Shown piece after piece: positions 26,157 to 35,201 of a stretch of DNA of 64,000 nt. Position 1 is the first letter of the stretch. Each line of letters begins with the position of its first letter. Made by a program: the position numbers and the translations under genes. Below the pieces are notes generated by a model, which searched no databases, had not been told where the DNA came from, and was given only the letters and a program-made list of their open reading frames with translations. This stretch comes from Craurococcus roseus (lineage in GTDB: Bacteria > Pseudomonadota > Alphaproteobacteria > Acetobacterales > Acetobacteraceae): positions 186,001-250,000 of the forward strand of contig NZ_BAAAFZ010000008.1 of the NCBI RefSeq assembly GCF_039523795.1, in the 5' to 3' direction.

Positions 26157-27590
26157 TCACCAGACCGCCGTCTTCAGCACACCGGGGAGGTGCCGGTTGC
26201 CCGCGGCGCGGAAACGCGGCGCACCTCCGGCAACGGGCGCCCCGCCCCGCGCCGCCCCCGCCTCGTAGTCCGCCAAAGCCCCGACGGCCCAGCGCGACAG
26301 CAGCACGATCGCCACCAGGTTCACCAGCGCCATCAGCCCCATGGCGACGTCGGCCAGCGTCCAGACCACGGGCAGCGCGGCGACCGAGCCGCCGGCCACC
26401 GCGGCCAGCACCGCGACGCGGAAGCCGGCGAACGCCGCGGGCGGGGCGCGCAGGAAGGTCAGGTTCCCGTCCGCGTAGCAGTAGTTGCCGAGGATGGAGG
26501 AAAAAGCGAACAGGAAGACGGCCACGGCCATGAACGCCGTCCCCGCCGCGCCGAAGGTCCCGGCCACCGCCGCCTGGGTCAGCGTCGCGCCCTCCACCGC
26601 GCCTGTCCGGGCCGGGTCGTAGACCCCGGACACCAGGATGATGAAGGCGGTGGCCGAGCAGACCACCAGCGTGTCCACGAAGACGCCGAGCGATTGCAGC
26701 ATGCCCTGCGTCGCGGGATGGGCCGTGGTGGCGGTGGCCGCCGCGTTGGGCGCGCTGCCCATCCCCGCCTCGTTGGAGAAGAGGCCGCGCCGCACCCCGT
26801 TCAGCACGGCGGCCATCATCCCGCCGGTGGCGCCCGCGACAGCGGTGTCCAGACCGAAGGCGGAGCGGATGATCAGCCCCAGCACCTCGGGCACCCGGTC
26901 GATATTGAGCGCGACGATGACCAGGGCGAGGGCCACGTAGGACAGCGCCATCAAGGGCGCCAACCACTCCGCCACCCGCGCGACGGCGCGCGTGCCGCCG
27001 AACACCACCGGCGCCGCCAGCAGCACCAGCGCCGCCGCCGTTCCCCAGGTCGGCACGCCGGCGGTCTCCGCCGCCACCGCCGCGATGGTGTTCGCCTGCA
27101 CCGCGTTGAAGGCGAGGCCGAAGGTGAACAGCAGCAGCACCGCGAACACCGCGGCCCAGGCGGGGGCGCCGAGGCCGTCGCGGATGTAGAAGGCCGGCCC
27201 GCCGCGGAAGGTGCCGTCCGGCTGCGGCACCTTGAACACCTGCGCCAGCGTCGCCTCGACGAAGGCGGTGGCCATGCCGAGCAGCGCCACGCACCACATC
27301 CAGAACACCGCGCCGGGCCCGCCCAGGGTGATGGCGATGGCGACGCCCGCGATGTTCCCGGTGCCGACGCGGGAGGCGAGCCCGATGGCGAAGGCCTGGA
27401 ACGGCGAAATGCCTCCCCCGGCCCCTTCGCGGGAGCCGAACGCCGCGGCGCAGAACCGGCCGAAGAGCCGGAACTGGACGAAGCGGGTCCGCACGGTGAA
27501 GAAGACGCCGGCCCCTATGAGGAGATAGACCAGCAGGTACTCCCAGACCACCGTGTTGGCGACCTTCAGCGCGGCGTTGAGGCTGTCCAT
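26157..27590 (-). CDS. Sodium:alanine/glycine symporter (AGCS family)
   Basis: A 477-aa inner-membrane symporter with about 11 spans. AGCS hallmarks are GGGISPFQAFAIGLASRVGTGNIAGVAIAITLGGPGAVFWMW near residues 59-99 (Na+/amino-acid binding helix), RGGPAFYIRDGLG near 130, and RRGLFSNEAGMGSAPNAAATA near 270. The canonical Ala-rich SLSARVGTGN is here SRVGTGN. It imports small neutral amino acids with Na+. ATG 27590 is chosen because the long upstream extension is compositionally odd. It heads the minus-strand run and is divergent from the FAD dehydrogenase gene with a 248-bp spacer. Confidence 0.93.
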   Translation of the reverse strand: MDSLNAALKVANTVVWEYLLVYLLIGAGVFFTVRTRFVQFRLFGRFCAAAFGSREGAGGGISPFQAFAIGLASRVGTGNIAGVAIAITLGGPGAVFWMWCVALLGMATAFVEATLAQVFKVPQPDGTFRGGPAFYIRDGLGAPAWAAVFAVLLLFTFGLAFNAVQANTIAAVAAETAGVPTWGTAAALVLLAAPVVFGGTRAVARVAEWLAPLMALSYVALALVIVALNIDRVPEVLGLIIRSAFGLDTAVAGATGGMMAAVLNGVRRGLFSNEAGMGSAPNAAATATTAHPATQGMLQSLGVFVDTLVVCSATAFIILVSGVYDPARTGAVEGATLTQAAVAGTFGAAGTAFMAVAVFLFAFSSILGNYCYADGNLTFLRAPPAAFAGFRVAVLAAVAGGSVAALPVVWTLADVAMGLMALVNLVAIVLLSRWAVGALADYEAGAARGGAPVAGGAPRFRAAGNRHLPGVLKTAVW

Positions 27591-27838
27591 GGCACGTTCG
27601 CTCCCCGGCGGCCGAGCCGGGAACGGGACCGCGGAAGCAGGGTTCCGCCTCCGGGGCAGCCACGCCGCGCCGGCCGGGCCTCCCCCTCGCGGCCCGGACC
27701 GGCAACGACACCGCCTCGGCGCCGCCCGTCGAGCGCCGCCTCGCCTGCGCGCTCGCCCGGGCGGGGGCTGTCGGATACCCTCCCCGGCGATGCGCCCGGC
27801 GGCCCGCCCAGGCGGCCCGGGCACGACAAGGAAGCGCC

Positions 27839-29233
27839 ATGAACACGATCTCCCCACGCCCGGTGGACGCGGTCATCGCCGCCGCCCGCGAGTTCCTCGG
27901 CGAGCGCCTGTCCACCGCGCAGGCGGTGCGGGAGCAGCACGGGCGCGGCGAGGACCAGACGCCGCCGACGCTGCCCGATGCGGTCGCCTTCGCCGAGACC
28001 ACGGAGGAGGTGAGCCGCCTGCTCGCGCTCTGCCACCACCACGGCGTCCCCGTGACGCCCTTCGGCGCCGGGACGAGCCTGGAGGGCCACGTCAACCCGG
28101 TGCGGCAGGGCATCACGCTCGACCTGTCGCGCATGACCGCGATCCGCGAGGTCAACCCGGAGGACATGGACTGCCTGATCGAGCCGGGCGTGACTCGGCA
28201 CCAGCTCAACGACTTCCTGCGCGACCAGGGGCTGTTCTTCCCGGTGGACCCGGGCAGCCACTGCACCATCGGCGGCATGTGCGCCACGCGCGCCTCCGGC
28301 ACCAACGCGGTGCGGTACGGGACCATCCGGGAGAACGTGCTGGGCCTGGAGGTGGTGCTGGCGGACGGGCGCGTCATCGAAACCGGCAGCCGGGCGCGCA
28401 AGGCGGCCAACGGCTACGACCTGACGCGTCTGATGATCGGCTCGGAAGGGACGCTCGGCGTCATCACCCGCATCCGGCTCAGGCTGCACGGCATCCCGGA
28501 GGCGATGTCGGCCGCCGTGTGCCAGTTCCCGGACCTGAAGTCCGCCGTGGAGACGGTGATCGCCACCTCGCAGTCGGGCATCCCGGTGGCGCGGATCGAG
28601 CTGCTGGACGCCGACATGATGGAGGCGTGCGTCCGCTTCTCCAAGCTGGAGGGGTACAAGCCCGTCACGACGCTGTTCCTCGAATTCCACGGCAGCCACG
28701 CCGCAGTCGCGGAGCAGGCGGCGGCGGTGGAGGCCATCGCGGCGGACTACGGCGGCGAGGGCTTCGCCTGGGCGACCGACGCGGAAGAGCGCAACCGCCT
28801 GTGGAAAGCGCGCCACGACGCCTATTGGGCCGGCTTGGCGCTCAAGCCAGGCTGGCGGGCGCTGACGACGGACGTGTGCGTGCCGATCTCGCGCCTCGCC
28901 GAGGCGCTGGTGGGCGCCAAGGAAGAGGCGGAAGCGCTCGGCCACACCACCTGCATCGTCGGCCACGTCGGCGACGGCAACTTCCACCAGATGGTGCTGT
29001 TCGACCCGGACGACCCGGAAGGGCTGGAGCGGGCCTGGGAGATGGACCGGCGCATCGTGGCGCGCGGCTTGGCGCTGGGCGGCACCTGCTCGGGCGAGCA
29101 CGGTGTGGGCCTGGGCAAGCGCGAGTTCCTGGAGCAGGAGCACGGGGCGGAAGCGCTGGCCGTCATGCGCGGCATCAAGAACAGCCTCGACCCCAAGGGC
29201 ATCCTCAACCCGGGCAAGATGTTTCGGAACTAG
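27839..29233 (+). CDS. FAD-linked oxidase (GlcD/D-lactate dehydrogenase-like)
   Basis: A 464-aa flavoprotein. The N-terminal PCMH FAD-binding domain contains VPVTPFGAGTSLEGHVNP near residues 69-86, PGSHCTIGGMCATRASGTNAVRYG near 137-160 and SEGTLGVITRIRLRLHG near 202-218. The C-terminal FAD-oxidase domain carries VGHVGDGNFHQMVLFD near 375, with metal-binding His residues, and GTCSGEHGVGLGKREF near 419. Length and motifs fit glycolate oxidase GlcD, D-lactate dehydrogenase or D-2-hydroxyglutarate dehydrogenase-type enzymes. No GlcE/GlcF genes are adjacent. An MFS carrier begins 7 bp downstream and may transport the substrate. Confidence 0.92.
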   Translation: MNTISPRPVDAVIAAAREFLGERLSTAQAVREQHGRGEDQTPPTLPDAVAFAETTEEVSRLLALCHHHGVPVTPFGAGTSLEGHVNPVRQGITLDLSRMTAIREVNPEDMDCLIEPGVTRHQLNDFLRDQGLFFPVDPGSHCTIGGMCATRASGTNAVRYGTIRENVLGLEVVLADGRVIETGSRARKAANGYDLTRLMIGSEGTLGVITRIRLRLHGIPEAMSAAVCQFPDLKSAVETVIATSQSGIPVARIELLDADMMEACVRFSKLEGYKPVTTLFLEFHGSHAAVAEQAAAVEAIAADYGGEGFAWATDAEERNRLWKARHDAYWAGLALKPGWRALTTDVCVPISRLAEALVGAKEEAEALGHTTCIVGHVGDGNFHQMVLFDPDDPEGLERAWEMDRRIVARGLALGGTCSGEHGVGLGKREFLEQEHGAEALAVMRGIKNSLDPKGILNPGKMFRN

Positions 29234-29240
29234 AAGGGGC

Positions 29241-30506
29241 GTGCCGAAGAACGGGGGCGCCGCCACCCTGGCCGGCGGCGTGGCAGCGCCCATCCTGGCG
29301 CTGACGCTGGGCCATGTGTTCTCCAACGCCGTGCGCACCCTGCCCGCGGTGGTCGCGGACGTGCTGGCCGCGGACCTCGGCCTTTCGACGGAGGGGCTCG
29401 CGGCGGTCACCGCCGTCTTCCCCGCCGCTTTCGCGCTGGCGATGGTGCCGACGGGCGTGGCGCTGGACCGTTACGGGGTGCGCCGCACCGCGCTGGCGTT
29501 GCTGGCGGTCGGCGCGGTCGGGGCGGCGCTGGCGGCGCTCGCCGGGGGGGCCGCGGGGATGCTGCTGGCGCAAGCGGTGCTCGGCGTCGGCTGCTCGGGC
29601 ATGCTGATGTGCCCCGTCACCTTCGCCGCGCGCGCCCTGCCGTTGCAGCGTTTCGCGCTCTGGTCCGGCGTCATCCAGGCGGTCGGCAACACCGGTATGC
29701 TGCTCTCGGCCAGCCCCCTCGCGCATCTGGTGGAATGGACGAGTTGGCGGGCCGGCTTCTGGGCGTCCGCCGCGCTCGCCGTGCTGGCATGGGCGACGGT
29801 GGCCGCCTTCGTGCCGGAACCGCCGCCCCACCGGGGCCCGCGCCGGACGGTTTGGCAGGACGCGCGGGAGGTCGTGTCCCTCGCCCGGTCGCCGGCGCTG
29901 CGGCCCTTGATGGTGTTCGCCTTCGCGTCCTTCGCCGCGGTGCTCGGCGTTCGTGGGCTGTGGGGCGGGCCTTGGCTGATGGAGGCCAAGGGCTTGGGCC
30001 GGGTGGAAGCGAGCGATCTGCTGCTGCTCTGCACCGCCGCGCTCACCCTCGGCCCGGCGCTGGCGGGGGTGGTGGACCGGCTGGCGGGCCACCGCGCCGC
30101 GCTGATGGCGGGGAGCCACGCCTTCGTGGCGTTGGTGGTGCTGCTGATGGCGGCGGGCGGGCCGGGCGGGCCGCTCGCTTCGCTCCTAGGCGTGGCGGTG
30201 CTGCCGCCGGCGTTCGACGCGGCGCTGCTGGCGCTCTTCGGGCTCGCCATTTCGTTCCAAGTGTTGATCTTTCCGGCGGCGCGCGCCTTGGTGCCGGCCG
30301 AGCAGACCGGCCGCGCCCTGTCGGCCATCAACACATCCTTCTTCGGCGGGGCGGCGGTGATGCAGGCGGTGTCCGGCTTCGCCGCGGCCGCTGGGGGCGG
30401 GATCGCGGCGGCGTTGTGCACCTTCGCCGCGGCCCTGCTGCTGTGCAGCTTTGGCTTCCTGGCGCTGCGCCCGGGCGCCGTGCCGAGGCCCGCCCGGGCG
30501 CCCTGA
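29241..30506 (+). CDS. MFS transporter
   Basis: A 421-aa major-facilitator carrier with 12 hydrophobic segments. The loop 2-3 motif A variant is GVALDRYGVRRTALALLAVG near residues 73-92, and the matching loop in the second half is GVVDRLAGHRAALMAGS near 275. The GTG at 29241, 7 bp after the FAD-dehydrogenase stop, is used because AGAAGGGGC sits just upstream and the frame before it reads into the preceding gene. Coupling suggests the carrier takes up or exports the 2-hydroxyacid handled by that enzyme; this is inference. Confidence 0.88.
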   Translation: MPKNGGAATLAGGVAAPILALTLGHVFSNAVRTLPAVVADVLAADLGLSTEGLAAVTAVFPAAFALAMVPTGVALDRYGVRRTALALLAVGAVGAALAALAGGAAGMLLAQAVLGVGCSGMLMCPVTFAARALPLQRFALWSGVIQAVGNTGMLLSASPLAHLVEWTSWRAGFWASAALAVLAWATVAAFVPEPPPHRGPRRTVWQDAREVVSLARSPALRPLMVFAFASFAAVLGVRGLWGGPWLMEAKGLGRVEASDLLLLCTAALTLGPALAGVVDRLAGHRAALMAGSHAFVALVVLLMAAGGPGGPLASLLGVAVLPPAFDAALLALFGLAISFQVLIFPAARALVPAEQTGRALSAINTSFFGGAAVMQAVSGFAAAAGGGIAAALCTFAAALLLCSFGFLALRPGAVPRPARAP

Positions 30507-30613
30507 ACCCATTGTGATCGGCCGCGCACCCCGTGTCCTTGCCGCGGTGCAGCACCACTTGTTTGCCGCACCCCACGCGCGCAGCTTGCGCTGCCACCCC
30601 AGGATCCGGAACG

Positions 30614-31912
30614 ATGCGGCGCACCGCACTTGCCACTCTCTGCTTGCTGCTGCTCTCGGTCGCGGGCCGGGTCGATGCCCAGCCCGGCCCCGGCGGCGGT
30701 GGGCCGCCCGCAGTCGGCGTGGCGCCGGCCGAGCGCCGCCCGGTCACGGAAAGCTCGGAATTCACCGGCCGCATCGAAGCGGTGCAACGCGTGGACATCC
30801 GCGCCCGCATCACCGGCTTCATCCAGGAGCGCGCCTTCCAGGAAGGCCATGAGGTGCGCGCCGGCAGCGTGCTGTTCCGCATCGAGCGCGCGCCCTTCGA
30901 GGCGGCGCTGGAACAGGCGCGGGCCGACGTCGCTTCCGCCCAGGCCCAACTGGAGAACGCCCGCGTGGCCTTGCAACGCGCGCGGGAGCTGCGCCAGACA
31001 GGCGCCGGCACCCAGGTCGCGCTCGACAACGCGCAGGCGCAGGAGCGCACGGCCGGCGCCCAGGTCCTGCGCGCCCAGGCGGCGGTGCGGATCGAGGAGA
31101 TCAACCTCGGATACACGGACATCGTCTCGCCGATCGACGGCAAGATCGGCCGCGCCTTCCTCACCCCGGGCAACGTCGTCTCGCCCACCCTGACCGAGCC
31201 GCTCGCGACCGTGGTGAGCCAGGACCCGATGCGCGTCGCCTTCCCCGTCAGCGCGCGCGCGGCGGGCGAGCTGCGCAACCGCTACGAGGCCCGGGGCGGC
31301 GCCGCGGCGGTGGTGGTGCGCGTGCGCCTGCCGTCCGGGCAGATCTACCCCCACCCCGGCCGGATCGACTTCGTGGACACCCAGATCGACCGCAACACCG
31401 ACTCCATCCTGGTCCGTGCCCTCGTGCCAAACCCGCGGCGGGACGGCGTGCCGGTGGGGCAGCCCGGCGACCGCGAGCTCATCGACGGCCAGTTCGTCAC
31501 CGTTTCGGTGGAGGGGGTGGAGCCGGTGCAGGCCATCGTTCTGCCGCGCGCCTCCGTGCTGCAGGACCAGGGCGGCACCTACGTGGTGCTGGTGGACTCC
31601 GAAAACCGCGCGCAGCGCCGCCCCGTGCGCCTCGGCCGAACCATCGGCGCGGACGTGGTGGTGGAGGACGGGCTCCAGGGCGGCGAAACCGTCGTTGTGG
31701 ACGGGTTGCAGCGGGTGCGCCCCGGCCAGCCCGTGAGTCCCGCCCCGGCCGCCGGCGGGGCGCCGCCGCCCGGTGTGATGTTCCTGCCCGGCGACCGCGC
31801 GGGCGCGCAGGAGCGCNNNNNNNNNNNNNNNNNNNNNNNNNNNNNNNNNNNNNNNNNNNNNNNNNNNNNNNNNNNNNNNNGCCCCGCTGCCGCCAGCCGG
31901 CAGCAGGGCTGA
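30614..31912 (+). CDS. RND efflux periplasmic adaptor (MFP/HlyD family), with internal assembly gap
   Basis: An AcrA/MexA-type adaptor of about 432 codons if the gap length is right. A signal peptide (RRTALATLCLLLLSVAGRVDA) is followed by the barrel-sandwich half-motif VTESSEFTGRIEAVQRVDIRAR near residue 45 and VRAGSVLFRIER near 82. A helical hairpin rich in Ala/Gln/Arg spans 100-155, then come the second lipoyl half GYTDIVSPIDGKIGRAFLTPGNVV near 163 and the membrane-proximal VVDGLQRVRPGQPV near 360. The coding sequence runs into 64 N at 31817-31880; the last ten codons after the gap stay in frame. It links the RND pump to an outer-membrane channel, which is not in the window. Confidence 0.9.
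   Translation: MRRTALATLCLLLLSVAGRVDAQPGPGGGGPPAVGVAPAERRPVTESSEFTGRIEAVQRVDIRARITGFIQERAFQEGHEVRAGSVLFRIERAPFEAALEQARADVASAQAQLENARVALQRARELRQTGAGTQVALDNAQAQERTAGAQVLRAQAAVRIEEINLGYTDIVSPIDGKIGRAFLTPGNVVSPTLTEPLATVVSQDPMRVAFPVSARAAGELRNRYEARGGAAAVVVRVRLPSGQIYPHPGRIDFVDTQIDRNTDSILVRALVPNPRRDGVPVGQPGDRELIDGQFVTVSVEGVEPVQAIVLPRASVLQDQGGTYVVLVDSENRAQRRPVRLGRTIGADVVVEDGLQGGETVVVDGLQRVRPGQPVSPAPAAGGAPPPGVMFLPGDRAGAQERXXXXXXXXXXXXXXXXXXXXXXPAAASRQQG
31817..31880. other. Assembly gap of 64 N
   Basis: An unresolved run of 64 N interrupts the 3' end of the adaptor gene. Immediately to its right, CCCGCTGCCG...CGGCAGCAGGG (31883-31909) is a near-perfect GC-rich inverted repeat, and the left side is Pro/Gly-codon rich, so a hard secondary structure or a short repeat is the likely cause. 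The stated length keeps the adaptor frame open through to the TGA at 31910. Confidence 0.95.
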
Positions 31913-31919
31913 AACCACC

Positions 31920-34900
31920 ATGATCTCCGGCACCTTCGTCGACCGGCCCCGGCTGGCCATCGTCATAGCCATCCTGACCACGCTGGCGGGGCTGCTCGCT
32001 TTGCTGCGCATCCCGGTGGCGCAGTTCCCCGACATCGTGCCGCCGCAGGTCTCGGTGCAGGCGACCTACCCCGGCGCCTCGGCGGCGGTGGTGGAGGCGA
32101 CGGTCGCGCAGATCATCGAGAGCGCGGTCAACGGCGTCGAGAACATGATCTACATGCGCTCGAACAGCGCCAACGACGGCACCTACCAGCTCAACGTTTC
32201 GTTCCTGCTCGGCTCCAACCCGGACATCAACACGGTCAACGTCAACAACCGCATCCAGGCGAACATCGCCCGCCTGCCGCAGGAGGTGCAGCGGGCCGGG
32301 CTGATCGTGCGCAAGCAGTCCTCCTCCGTGCTGCAATTCATCGCGCTCGCCTCGTCGGACCCGGCGCACACGCCGCTGTTCCTGAGCAACTACGCCACGA
32401 TCAACATGATCGACCGGCTCGCCCGCACGCCCGGCGTGGGCCAGGTGAACCTGTTCGGCCTGATGAACTACTCGATGCGGGTCTGGTTCGAGATCGACCG
32501 GCTGACCAACCTGAACCTGACGCCGAGCGACCTGGCCGACGCCATCCGGAGCCAGAACGTCCAGGCCGCGGTGGGCCGCATCGGCGCGCAGCCCATCCCG
32601 GACACCCAGCAGTTCCAGATCAACATCCAGACGCTGGGCCGCCTGGTCACGCCCGAGCAGTTCGGCGAGATCGTGGTGCGCGCCAACCCGGACGGCTCCG
32701 TGCTGCGGGTGAAGGACGTGGCGCGCGTGGAGCTGGGCGCGCAGTCCATGGACACCCAGAGCCGCCTGAACGGCCAGCCGGCGGTGACCATGGGCGTCTA
32801 CCTCTCGCCCGGCGCCAACGCCGTGCAGGTCTCGGGCGCGGTCCAGCGCACCCTGGACGAGCTCGGCGGCCGCTTCCCGGAAGGTATGCGCTCCCAGGTC
32901 CTGTACGACAGCTCGACCTTCGTGGTGGACACCATCTACGAGGTCATCAAGACCCTGCTCGAAGCCTTCGTGCTGGTCGTAATCGTGGTGTACCTGTTCC
33001 TGGGGTCGCTCCGCGCCACCCTGATCCCGACCATCGCGGTGCCCGTCAGCCTGGTCGGCGCCTTCGTGGTCCTGCTCGCCATCGGCTACAGCGCCAACAC
33101 GATCTCGCTGCTCGGCATGGTGCTCGCCATCGGCATCGTAGTGGACGACGCCATCGTGGTGGTGGAGAACGTCGAGCGGGTGATGGCGGAGCACCCGGAC
33201 TGGACGCCGGCCCAAGCCGTCAAGCAGGCGATGCGGGAGATCACGGCGCCGATAATCGCCATCACCCTGGTGCTGCTCTCGGTGTTCGTGCCGGTGGCCT
33301 TCATCCCCGGCCTGTCGGGCGTGCTGTTCCGGCAGTTCGCGGTGACGATTTCGGCGGCGATGGTGATCTCCGCCATCAACGCCCTCACCCTGTCGCCGGC
33401 CCTCTGCGCGCTGTTCCTCCGGCCCCACCACGGGCCGAAGCGGGGCCCGATCAAGTACGTGCTGCGGAGCATCGACGCGGTGCGGGACGGCTACGCCGCG
33501 GTTGTGCGGCGGCTGGTGCGCGTTTCGATCCTGTCGCTCGTCGCCACGGCCGGGCTCGCCTTCGCCGTGTGGACCATCGGTTCCAAGACGCCGCAGGGCT
33601 TCCTGCCGCAGGAGGACCAGGGGACCTTCTTCGTACAGGTGCAGTTGCCGCAGGCCGCATCCCTGTCCCGCACCCGCGATGCCGTGGTGCAGGTGGAGGG
33701 CATACTGAAGCAGATCCCGGCGGTGGAGAACGTGCTCGCCATCGTCGGCTTCAGCCTGATCGACCAGGGCGCGCAGTCCAACTCCGCCTTCGTCGTGGCG
33801 CGGCTGAAGCCGTTCGAGGACCGGACGGCGGCGCAGGACTCGGTCTTCGCCGCCATCGGCCAGGTGTTCGGCGCCGGGCAAGCGGTGCGCACGGCGAACG
33901 TGATCGCCTTCAACCTGCCGCCCATCATCGGCCTCGGCACCGGCGGCGGCTTCGAGTACCAGCTCCAGGACCTCCAGGGCCGGGACGCCACGGAACTCGG
34001 CGGCGCCATGCTCGGCCTGATCGTGCAGGCCAACCAGGACCCGCGGCTGGCGCAGGTGTTTTCCACCTTCTCGCCCACGACGCCGAGCATCTTCCTCGAC
34101 ATCGACCGGGACAAGGCGCAGGCGCTCGGGGTGCCGATCTCCTCCGTGTTCACGGCGCTCCAGGCCTCGCTCGGCGGCCTTTACGTGAACGACTTCAACC
34201 AGTTCGGCCGGACCTGGCAGGTGAACATCCAGGCGGAAGCGGAGGACCGGAACGACATCCCGGACATCTGGCGCATCCGCGTGCGCAGCAGTCGCGGCGA
34301 GATGGTGCCTTTGCAGGCCTTCGCCGAGATCCGCACGGTGGTCGGGCCGCAGACGATCCAGCGCTACAACAACTTCCGCTCGCTCACCATCAACGGCGCG
34401 CCGCGGCCCGGCGTCTCCTCCGGTGACGCGCTGGCGGCGATGGAGCAACTCTCCGCCCGCGTGCTGCCCGCCGGCTACTCCTTCGAGTGGACCGGCACCG
34501 CCTACCAGGAGAAGCTGGCCGCGGGGCAGACCATCTACGTCGTGGCCCTCGCGGTGCTGTTCGCCTACCTGTTCCTGGTGGCGCTCTACGAGAGCTGGAC
34601 CATCCCGATCCCGGTGCTGCTTTCGGTGGTGGTGGGCGGCCTCGGCTCCTTCCTGGCGATCCAGGTCGCCGGGCTGAGCCTGGACGTCTACGCGCAGATC
34701 GGCCTCGTGGTGCTGATCGCGCTGGCGGCCAAGAACGGCATCCTCATCATCGAATTCGCCAAGGAGGCGCGGGAGCGCGGCATGGGCATCCGCGACGCGG
34801 CCGTGGAGGGCTCGCGCCTCCGGTTCCGGGCGGTGATGATGACCTCCATCGCCTTCGTGCTCGGCCTGGTGCCGCTGGTGTGGGCCGAGGGCGCGGCCAT

Positions 34901-35120
34901 GCTGTCGCGCCGCGCGGTCGGCACCCCGGTCTTCGGCGGCATGCTGGCGGCGTCGCTGGTCGGCATCTTCCTGATCCCGATGCTCTACGTGGTGTTCCAA
35001 ACCATGCGGGAGCGGGTGAAGGGCTGGTTCGGCGTGCGCCCCGTCGAGCCGCCGGGCCAAGGCCCCGGGGAAGGGCCGAAGCCGGCGGCGGACCAGCGTG
35101 TGCCGGAGATGGCGAAGTGA
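31920..35120 (+). CDS. RND efflux transporter permease (AcrB/HAE1 type)
   Basis: A 1066-aa inner-membrane multidrug pump with the full AcrB architecture: TM1 (FVDRPRLAIVIAILTTLAGL), two large periplasmic loops and 12 spans. Proton-relay residues are present: Asp409-Asp410 in AIGIVVDDAIVVVENVER, and Lys938 in ALAAKNGILIIEFAKEA. Other signatures are VSVQATYPGASAAVVE near 40, QIPAVENVLAIVGFS near 597 and GSRLRFRAVMMTSIAFVLGLVPL near 964. It starts 7 bp after the adaptor and forms a tripartite pump with it. No TolC-type gene follows. Hydrophobic drug-like compounds are the usual substrates. Confidence 0.96.
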   Translation: MISGTFVDRPRLAIVIAILTTLAGLLALLRIPVAQFPDIVPPQVSVQATYPGASAAVVEATVAQIIESAVNGVENMIYMRSNSANDGTYQLNVSFLLGSNPDINTVNVNNRIQANIARLPQEVQRAGLIVRKQSSSVLQFIALASSDPAHTPLFLSNYATINMIDRLARTPGVGQVNLFGLMNYSMRVWFEIDRLTNLNLTPSDLADAIRSQNVQAAVGRIGAQPIPDTQQFQINIQTLGRLVTPEQFGEIVVRANPDGSVLRVKDVARVELGAQSMDTQSRLNGQPAVTMGVYLSPGANAVQVSGAVQRTLDELGGRFPEGMRSQVLYDSSTFVVDTIYEVIKTLLEAFVLVVIVVYLFLGSLRATLIPTIAVPVSLVGAFVVLLAIGYSANTISLLGMVLAIGIVVDDAIVVVENVERVMAEHPDWTPAQAVKQAMREITAPIIAITLVLLSVFVPVAFIPGLSGVLFRQFAVTISAAMVISAINALTLSPALCALFLRPHHGPKRGPIKYVLRSIDAVRDGYAAVVRRLVRVSILSLVATAGLAFAVWTIGSKTPQGFLPQEDQGTFFVQVQLPQAASLSRTRDAVVQVEGILKQIPAVENVLAIVGFSLIDQGAQSNSAFVVARLKPFEDRTAAQDSVFAAIGQVFGAGQAVRTANVIAFNLPPIIGLGTGGGFEYQLQDLQGRDATELGGAMLGLIVQANQDPRLAQVFSTFSPTTPSIFLDIDRDKAQALGVPISSVFTALQASLGGLYVNDFNQFGRTWQVNIQAEAEDRNDIPDIWRIRVRSSRGEMVPLQAFAEIRTVVGPQTIQRYNNFRSLTINGAPRPGVSSGDALAAMEQLSARVLPAGYSFEWTGTAYQEKLAAGQTIYVVALAVLFAYLFLVALYESWTIPIPVLLSVVVGGLGSFLAIQVAGLSLDVYAQIGLVVLIALAAKNGILIIEFAKEARERGMGIRDAAVEGSRLRFRAVMMTSIAFVLGLVPLVWAEGAAMLSRRAVGTPVFGGMLAASLVGIFLIPMLYVVFQTMRERVKGWFGVRPVEPPGQGPGEGPKPAADQRVPEMAK

Positions 35121-35201
35121 CGCCCGCCGCTTCCCGGGGCCTTCCCAAGGGCGCCGTCCTCAACACATGATGGGCAGGAACCGGAACGGGGGAACGACCT
35201 C

